In this document: piece after piece, positions 59,179 to 64,000 of the stretch
Layout of the letters: the number at the start of each line of letters is the position of its first letter
Numbering within the stretch: the first letter of the stretch is position 1
Source: Rahnella bruchi
GTDB lineage: Bacteria; Pseudomonadota; Gammaproteobacteria; Enterobacterales; Enterobacteriaceae
Assembly (NCBI RefSeq): GCF_003614975.1
Contig: NZ_QZWI01000001.1
Coordinates: 868,001 to 932,000, forward strand
Length of the DNA: 64,000 nt
Direction of reading: 5' to 3'
Made by a program: the position numbers and the translations under genes
The notes under the pieces: model-generated
Database searches by the model: none
Told to the model about the DNA's origin: nothing
The model's input: only the letters and a program-made list of their open reading frames with translations

Positions 59179-59754
59179 CTAACGCTGGATGAGCGGTTGA
59201 ACCTTGTTATCAATTGCTTCCCGGGCACGGAATATACGCGATCTTACCGTACCCACCGGACAATCCATGATGGCGGCTATTTCTTCGTAGCTCAATCCAT
59301 CCAACTCCCTTAAGGTAATCGCCATGCGAAGATCTTCAGGAAGTGCTTCAATAGTACGGAAAACTATCTGCCGTAACTCTTCAGACAACATTAAGTTCTC
59401 AGGGTTCGAAATTTCTTTAAGGGCACCGCCACTTTCGAAATTCTCGGCTTCGCTCGCATCGACATCACTGGATGGTGGACGACGCCCCTGAGCGACTAAA
59501 TAATTTTTCGCTGTGTTGACTGCAATACGATACAGCCAGGTGTAAAAAGCACTGTCGCCGCGGAAAGATTCCAGCGCACGATACGCTTTTATAAAAGATT
59601 CCTGAACCACATCAGGCACATCGCCCTGTGGGACATAGCGGGATACTAGGCTCGCTACCTTATGCTGGTAACGGATAACCAGTAAATTGAACGATTTTTG
59701 ATCACCCTTCTGGACCCGCTCAACCAGAACTTGATCGGCTAACTGCTCGCTCAT
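59179..59754 (-). CDS. rpoE: RNA polymerase sigma-E factor
   Basis: A 191-residue ECF sigma factor for envelope stress, same length as E. coli RpoE. Region 2 includes RYVPQGDVPDVVQESFIKAYRAL and region 4 EIAAIMDCPVGTVRSRIFRAREAI. Its own promoter match lies upstream (59839-59866), so it is autoregulated. Heads rpoE-rseA-rseB-rseC. Confidence 0.98.
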   Translation of the reverse strand: MSEQLADQVLVERVQKGDQKSFNLLVIRYQHKVASLVSRYVPQGDVPDVVQESFIKAYRALESFRGDSAFYTWLYRIAVNTAKNYLVAQGRRPPSSDVDASEAENFESGGALKEISNPENLMLSEELRQIVFRTIEALPEDLRMAITLRELDGLSYEEIAAIMDCPVGTVRSRIFRAREAIDNKVQPLIQR

Positions 59755-59838
59755 CCGAGGTAAAATCTCCCCAAAACTATCTCCGCGCTTTTAATCGTAC
59801 TGCCAGCTTTCATCATTATATTCCTGAGCAAGTACTGC

Positions 59839-59866
59839 TTGGAGTTCACATGAAACAATAAGTTCC
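59839..59866 (-). promoter_or_regulatory. Sigma-E-dependent promoter of rpoE
   Basis: On the minus strand GGAACTT (-35), 16 bases, TCCAA (-10), an excellent match to the sigma-E consensus. It is 85 bases upstream of the rpoE start. Confidence 0.85.
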
Positions 59867-59932
59867 ACATCGCCATTGTTTTTTCTATTGAAGTCTTAAG
59901 CCCGTGGCTTTTGCACGGAGGTTTAGGCTAAC

Positions 59933-61570
59933 ATGAATTTCCCTCTTCTTCTGCAAACATCATACGTTATGCAACCTTCATCTGAATTTGTTAGCGATGT
60001 ATTGATAATCGGAAGTGGCGCTGCGGGCCTGTCTCTGGCTTTGCGACTTGCAGACCACTGTCACGTCACTGTTCTCAGTAAAGGCCCCCTCAACGAAGGC
60101 TCCACGTTCTACGCACAAGGCGGTATCGCCGCCGTATTCGACGAAGCAGACAGCATTGCCTCACATGTTGATGACACATTAATTGCCGGCGCTGGCCTGT
60201 GCGATAAAGAAGCGGTTGAATTTATCGCCAGTAACGCACGTCACTGTGTCCAGTGGTTGATCGACCAGGGTGTACTGTTTGATACCGAAACCAACGCGAG
60301 CTCAGAAGAGCGTTATCACCTGACTCGTGAAGGCGGTCACAGCCACCGCAGGATCCTGCATGCTGCTGATGCTACAGGTAAAGAAGTAGAGACTACGCTG
60401 GTTGGGAAAGCAAGAGCACACGCAAATATTTGCGTTAAAGAGCGCTATAATGCCGTGGATTTGATCACGTCCAGCAAGCTCGGATTACCGGGCACTCAGC
60501 GTGTCGTCGGTGCTTATGTCTGGAACCGTGATAAAGAGCATGTGGAAACCCTGCGAGCCAAGGCGGTTGTACTGGCAACGGGCGGTGCTGCCAAGGTGTA
60601 TCAGTACACCACCAATCCTGATATCTCCTCCGGTGATGGCGTGGCTATGGCGTGGCGCGCAGGCTGTCGTGTCGCCAATCTGGAATTCAATCAGTTTCAT
60701 CCAACCTGCCTCTATCACCCGCAGGCACGTAACTTCCTGCTGACCGAAGCCCTGCGTGGCGAAGGCGCGCTGCTCAAGCGCCCGGATGGGACACGTTTCA
60801 TGCCGGACTTCGATGAGCGTGGCGAACTGGCTCCGCGTGACGTGGTCGCCAGGGCTATCGACCATGAAATGAAGCGTCTCGGCGCTGATTGCATGTATCT
60901 GGATATCAGCCACCAGCCGCCGGAATTCATCAAACATCATTTCCCGATGATTGATGAAAAACTGCAATCGCTCGGCATCGACCTGACCAAACAGCCGATC
61001 CCGATTGTGCCTGCTGCGCATTACACCTGCGGTGGCGTCATGGTGGATCAACACGGGCGTACCGATCTTGATGGGTTGTATGCGATTGGCGAAGTCAGCT
61101 ATACCGGTCTGCATGGCGCTAACCGTCTGGCCTCTAACTCACTGCTGGAATGCGTGGTGTATGGCTGGTCGGCGGCTGAAGACATCATTAAGCGTCTGCC
61201 CCATGCAAGACTGGCGAAAAACATTCCGCAATGGGATGAAAGCCGGGTGGATAATTCCGATGAGCAGGTTGTTATCCAGCATAACTGGCATGAGCTGCGC
61301 CTGTTTATGTGGGACTACGTGGGGATTGTTCGCACAACAAAACGCCTTGAACGCGCCCTGCGCCGCATCATGACGCTGCAACAGGAAATTGACGAGTACT
61401 ACGCCAACTTCCGTATTTCGAATAATTTGCTGGAATTGAGAAATCTGGTGCTGGTTGCCGAACTTATTGTTCGCAGTGCGCTGGAGCGCAAAGAAAGTCG
61501 CGGCCTGCATTACACGCTCGATTATCCTGATTTACAGGAAAACCCGCAGCCGACGATTTTGCAGCCGTAA
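59933..61570 (+). CDS. nadB: L-aspartate oxidase
   Basis: A flavoenzyme oxidising aspartate to iminoaspartate, the first step of NAD synthesis. FAD motif [19 protein letters not shown], substrate-loop [21 protein letters not shown], and [16 protein letters not shown] are present, as in E. coli NadB (540). ATG 59933 (545 residues) has GGAGG 11 bases away, rather far; ATG 59969 (533 residues) lacks a ribosome site. Divergent from rpoE. Confidence 0.95.
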   Translation: MNFPLLLQTSYVMQPSSEFVSDVLIIGSGAAGLSLALRLADHCHVTVLSKGPLNEGSTFYAQGGIAAVFDEADSIASHVDDTLIAGAGLCDKEAVEFIASNARHCVQWLIDQGVLFDTETNASSEERYHLTREGGHSHRRILHAADATGKEVETTLVGKARAHANICVKERYNAVDLITSSKLGLPGTQRVVGAYVWNRDKEHVETLRAKAVVLATGGAAKVYQYTTNPDISSGDGVAMAWRAGCRVANLEFNQFHPTCLYHPQARNFLLTEALRGEGALLKRPDGTRFMPDFDERGELAPRDVVARAIDHEMKRLGADCMYLDISHQPPEFIKHHFPMIDEKLQSLGIDLTKQPIPIVPAAHYTCGGVMVDQHGRTDLDGLYAIGEVSYTGLHGANRLASNSLLECVVYGWSAAEDIIKRLPHARLAKNIPQWDESRVDNSDEQVVIQHNWHELRLFMWDYVGIVRTTKRLERALRRIMTLQQEIDEYYANFRISNNLLELRNLVLVAELIVRSALERKESRGLHYTLDYPDLQENPQPTILQP

Positions 61571-61617
61571 CGTGGAAAAAGTGCGAAGGAACGCACTTTT
61601 CACCGGCTATTCTGCCA

Positions 61618-62364
61618 TCAGTAATTCAGATAAAAATCCGTAATCAGTGCACAAAACTCTTCGCTGTAAACCCCTTCCGATTTTCTCAGGGCCAGTTCCT
61701 GATCCACGCACTCTGTGGGATTTCTGGTTAATGTCAGCAACAAACGATTAAGTGGTTTTCCCGGACGGTCGCGTACAGCCATGCGCCACGCACTGAACCA
61801 GCCATTCCGGTGAGCAAGTGTTTCAAACGCCCGACCGATGTCGTACGGCAAAACAACGCTGAACATTCCTGCAGGCGTGATCAGCTTCTGCGCGCAATCC
61901 AGCAGCGCCTCATGCGTCAGGGTTTCGGTATAGCGGGCAGCATTGCGGGCTTCGTCGCGACAGGCAACGGCCGATTCAAAATAAGGCGGATTGCTGACAA
62001 TCAGATCATACTGAGCAGGGTGTTTTTGCGCGAACTCATTAATATCCTGCGCATGGACAGACAGTCTTTGCGTCCAGACTGATTCGCGGAAATTTTCAGC
62101 TGCCTGTCCGGCGGCGGCTGGTTCCAGTTCAACGGCATCGATATAAGTATCAGATTCACTGCGCTGTGCCAGCATCATAGCAATCAGGCCGCTGCCACAG
62201 CCGATATCTAAAACTCGCCGTGCCTGACTGACCGGCGCGGTTGCTCCCAGCAAAACACCGTCTGTGCCGACTTTCATCGCACAACGGTCGTGGGCGACGA
62301 AAAACTGTTTAAAGGTAAAACCATTGCGCCGTAAAGGCTGTGCGGAACTAACTTCTTTTGTCAC
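61618..62364 (-). CDS. trmN6: tRNA1(Val) adenine(37)-N6-methyltransferase
   Basis: A 248-residue methyltransferase for A37 of tRNA-Val. It starts RRNGFTFKQFFVAHDRCAMKVGTDG, has SAM motif LDIGCGSGLIAMMLAQR and catalytic NPPYF of adenine N6-methylases. GTG 62364 is the start with GGTG upstream. Matches E. coli YfiC (245) and lies between nadB and srmB as there. Confidence 0.94.
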   Translation of the reverse strand: MTKEVSSAQPLRRNGFTFKQFFVAHDRCAMKVGTDGVLLGATAPVSQARRVLDIGCGSGLIAMMLAQRSESDTYIDAVELEPAAAGQAAENFRESVWTQRLSVHAQDINEFAQKHPAQYDLIVSNPPYFESAVACRDEARNAARYTETLTHEALLDCAQKLITPAGMFSVVLPYDIGRAFETLAHRNGWFSAWRMAVRDRPGKPLNRLLLTLTRNPTECVDQELALRKSEGVYSEEFCALITDFYLNY

Positions 62365-62520
62365 TCATTTCACCGTAATAACGCCAGCCAACAGGGCTGG
62401 AAACGAAAACTGTCGTAGCATAGGGCAAAGAGAAGCAGAGTAAAAGCCACGCAAACCGCTTAAATAGGTGAAGATCGCGTCTAACACGTCTATAATCGGC
62501 GCCCCAAGTAGAGGTAGACC

Positions 62521-63846
62521 ATGACTGTAACCACTTTTTCCGAACTCGAACTCGATGAACGCCTGATTGAAGCCCTTGGCGACAAAGGCTATAGCCGTCC
62601 TACTGTCATTCAGGCAGAGGCCATTCCGCCAGCAATGGACGGACGCGATGTGTTGGGTTCGGCTCCTACCGGCACCGGCAAAACAGCGGCATTCCTGCTG
62701 CCTGCATTGCAGCATTTGCTGGATTTCCCGCGTAAGAAATCTGGTCCACCACGTATTCTGATCCTCACGCCAACCCGTGAACTTGCTATGCAGGTTGCTG
62801 AACAGGCGCGTGAGTTAGCCAAACATACCGAACTGGATATCGCGACCATCACTGGTGGTGTGGCTTATATGAACCACGCTGAAGTATTCAGTGAAAACCA
62901 GGACATCGTCGTTGCGACGACCGGGCGTTTGCTGCAATACATTAAAGAAGAAAACTTCGACTGCCGCGCTATCGAAACGCTGATCCTCGACGAAGCCGAC
63001 CGCATGCTGGACATGGGTTTTGCTCAGGACATCGAAACGATTTCTGCCGAAGCACGCTGGCGTAAACAGACGTTGCTGTTCTCCGCAACGCTGGAAGGGG
63101 AAGCCATCCGTGAATTCGCAGAACGCATTCTGACTGAGCCGGTTGAAATCGAAGCCGATCCGTCACGCCGCGAACGCAAAAAAATCCTGCAATGGTATTA
63201 CCGCGCCGACGATCTGGCGCATAAAACCCAGATGCTGATCCATTTGCTGAAACAGGAAGATGTCACTAAATCGGTGATCTTCGTGCGTAAACGCGAACGT
63301 GTGCATGAGCTGGTTGCCTGGCTACGCGAGGCAGGGATCAATTCCTGTTATCTCGAAGGCGAAATGGTACAGGTGAAACGCACCGAGGCTGTGAAGCGTA
63401 TGGTCGAAGACCGCGTTAATGTGCTGGTTGCCACTGATATCGCTGCCCGTGGTCTGGACATCAACGACATCAGCCATGTCTTCAACTTCGACCTGCCGCT
63501 GACCGCTGATATTTATTTACACCGCATTGGCCGTACCGGTCGTGCTGGCCGCAAAGGCACCGCGATTTCCTTCGTGGAAGCGCATGACCATCTGCTGCTC
63601 GGTAAAATCGGTCGTTACCTGAACGAACCACTGAAAGCGCGTGTGATGGACGAATTCCGTCCGAAAACCAAAGCACCCAGCGAGAAAGTGACCGGTAAAC
63701 CATCGAAGAAAGTACTGGCGAAACGCAAAGAGAAGCAGAAAGCTACGCAGGAAAAATCGAAGGTGAAAGTGAAAGTTCGCCATCGTGACAGCAAAAACGT
63801 CGGCAAGCGCCGCGTTAAGCCTGATGCGGCAAAAGACGCATCATAA
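62521..63846 (+). CDS. srmB: ATP-dependent RNA helicase SrmB
   Basis: A 441-residue DEAD-box helicase that helps early 50S ribosome assembly. Q motif region FSELELDERLIEAL, motif I APTGTGKT, DEAD in LDEADRMLDMGF, SAT, and HRIGRTGRAGRKG are in order; the C-terminal tail from about 385 is lysine-rich for RNA contact. AGAGG lies 6 bases before the ATG. Divergent from trmN6, as in E. coli; terminator follows. Confidence 0.97.
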   Translation: MTVTTFSELELDERLIEALGDKGYSRPTVIQAEAIPPAMDGRDVLGSAPTGTGKTAAFLLPALQHLLDFPRKKSGPPRILILTPTRELAMQVAEQARELAKHTELDIATITGGVAYMNHAEVFSENQDIVVATTGRLLQYIKEENFDCRAIETLILDEADRMLDMGFAQDIETISAEARWRKQTLLFSATLEGEAIREFAERILTEPVEIEADPSRRERKKILQWYYRADDLAHKTQMLIHLLKQEDVTKSVIFVRKRERVHELVAWLREAGINSCYLEGEMVQVKRTEAVKRMVEDRVNVLVATDIAARGLDINDISHVFNFDLPLTADIYLHRIGRTGRAGRKGTAISFVEAHDHLLLGKIGRYLNEPLKARVMDEFRPKTKAPSEKVTGKPSKKVLAKRKEKQKATQEKSKVKVKVRHRDSKNVGKRRVKPDAAKDAS

Positions 63847-63873
63847 GAAACATTAGTAGTATTTGATGCAAAG

Positions 63874-63902
63874 AAAAACCGCCCCGAAAGGCGGTTTTTT
63901 TA
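63874..63902. terminator. Bidirectional terminator between srmB and grcA
   Basis: AAAACCGCC pairs with GGCGGTTTT around CCGAAA, with further A and T. It serves convergent srmB and grcA. Confidence 0.9.
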
Positions 63903-63941
63903 TATCAGCAAATTACCAGATTCTGAGAGACTCAGAAGCGA

Positions 63942-64000
63942 TTACAGGCTTTCAGTGAAAGTACGGGTAATCACGTCACGCTGCTGTTCAGCAGTCAGTG
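63942..64000 (-). CDS. grcA: Autonomous glycyl radical cofactor GrcA, C-terminal end (partial)
   Basis: Only the last 19 codons are in the window. The minus-strand frame reads LTAEQQRDVITRTFTESL then stop, which matches the C-terminus of GrcA (YfiD), a spare glycyl radical domain that repairs oxygen-damaged pyruvate formate-lyase. The radical glycine would lie outside the window. PflB shares a similar end, but grcA near srmB fits the E. coli map. Confidence 0.8.
   Translation of the reverse strand, partial: LTAEQQRDVITRTFTESL

Noticed and set aside
60485-61114. 209-codon minus-strand frame inside nadB
   Set aside because: Shadow of the conserved nadB coding sequence; no support of its own.

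Overview
The window reads as a chromosomal segment of an enterobacterium (order Enterobacterales). Gene content and protein similarity to remembered E. coli sequences point to the Yersiniaceae, with Rahnella or a close relative as my best guess; this is an inference from gene order and was not searched. No rRNA or tRNA gene, insertion sequence, prophage, integrase or CRISPR array was seen.

Two blocks follow the E. coli gene order. Block A (about 3-26 kb) is proY-brnQ / phoR-phoB / sbcD-sbcC / mak / rdgC / ppnP / aroM / aroL. It carries insertions relative to E. coli: a MetE-like methyltransferase with a MetJ-type operator and a HigBA/RelE-type toxin-antitoxin pair between brnQ and phoR; an ABC importer with a sigma-54 promoter and NtrC-like site where E. 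coli has araJ; and an IclR regulator, OPT-family transporter and DUF1177 gene between aroL and aroM. Block C (about 37-64 kb) is purL / mltF / tadA / pgpC / yfhH / yfhL / acpS-pdxJ-recO-era-rnc-lepB-lepA / rseC-rseB-rseA-rpoE / nadB / trmN6 / srmB / grcA (cut by the window edge). It is interrupted by a yiaY-like alcohol dehydrogenase, a murQ-murP pair placed between pgpC and yfhH, and an unrecognised membrane protein between lepA and rseC.

Between them (26-37 kb) lies a mosaic of accessory genes with much AT-rich intergenic DNA. It holds several lipid or envelope functions: a PmtA-like methyltransferase, a fatty acid desaturase paired with a cytosolic PhnD-like protein, two tandem pagP genes and an agp-type acid phosphatase. 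It also holds a YafE-type methyltransferase facing a MmyB-type regulator, a GNAT acetyltransferase, sseA and yedI. The left end (0-3 kb) has a 2-Cys peroxiredoxin and periplasmic gamma-glutamyltransferase.

Several regulatory sites can be read directly: MetJ boxes (7505-7528), Pho box (10537-10565), sigma-54 promoter and NtrC-like site (15292-15377), a TrpR operator at aroL (26045-26062), a PurR box at purL (41115-41130), a GntR/LacI-type operator at yiaY (43562-43577), paired RpiR-type palindromes between murQ and yfhH (47827-47874) and a sigma-E promoter at rpoE (59839-59866). The best candidates for something undescribed are the complete IclR-OPT-DUF1177-AroM operon, the nitrogen-controlled ABC importer, and murQP linked to YfhH.
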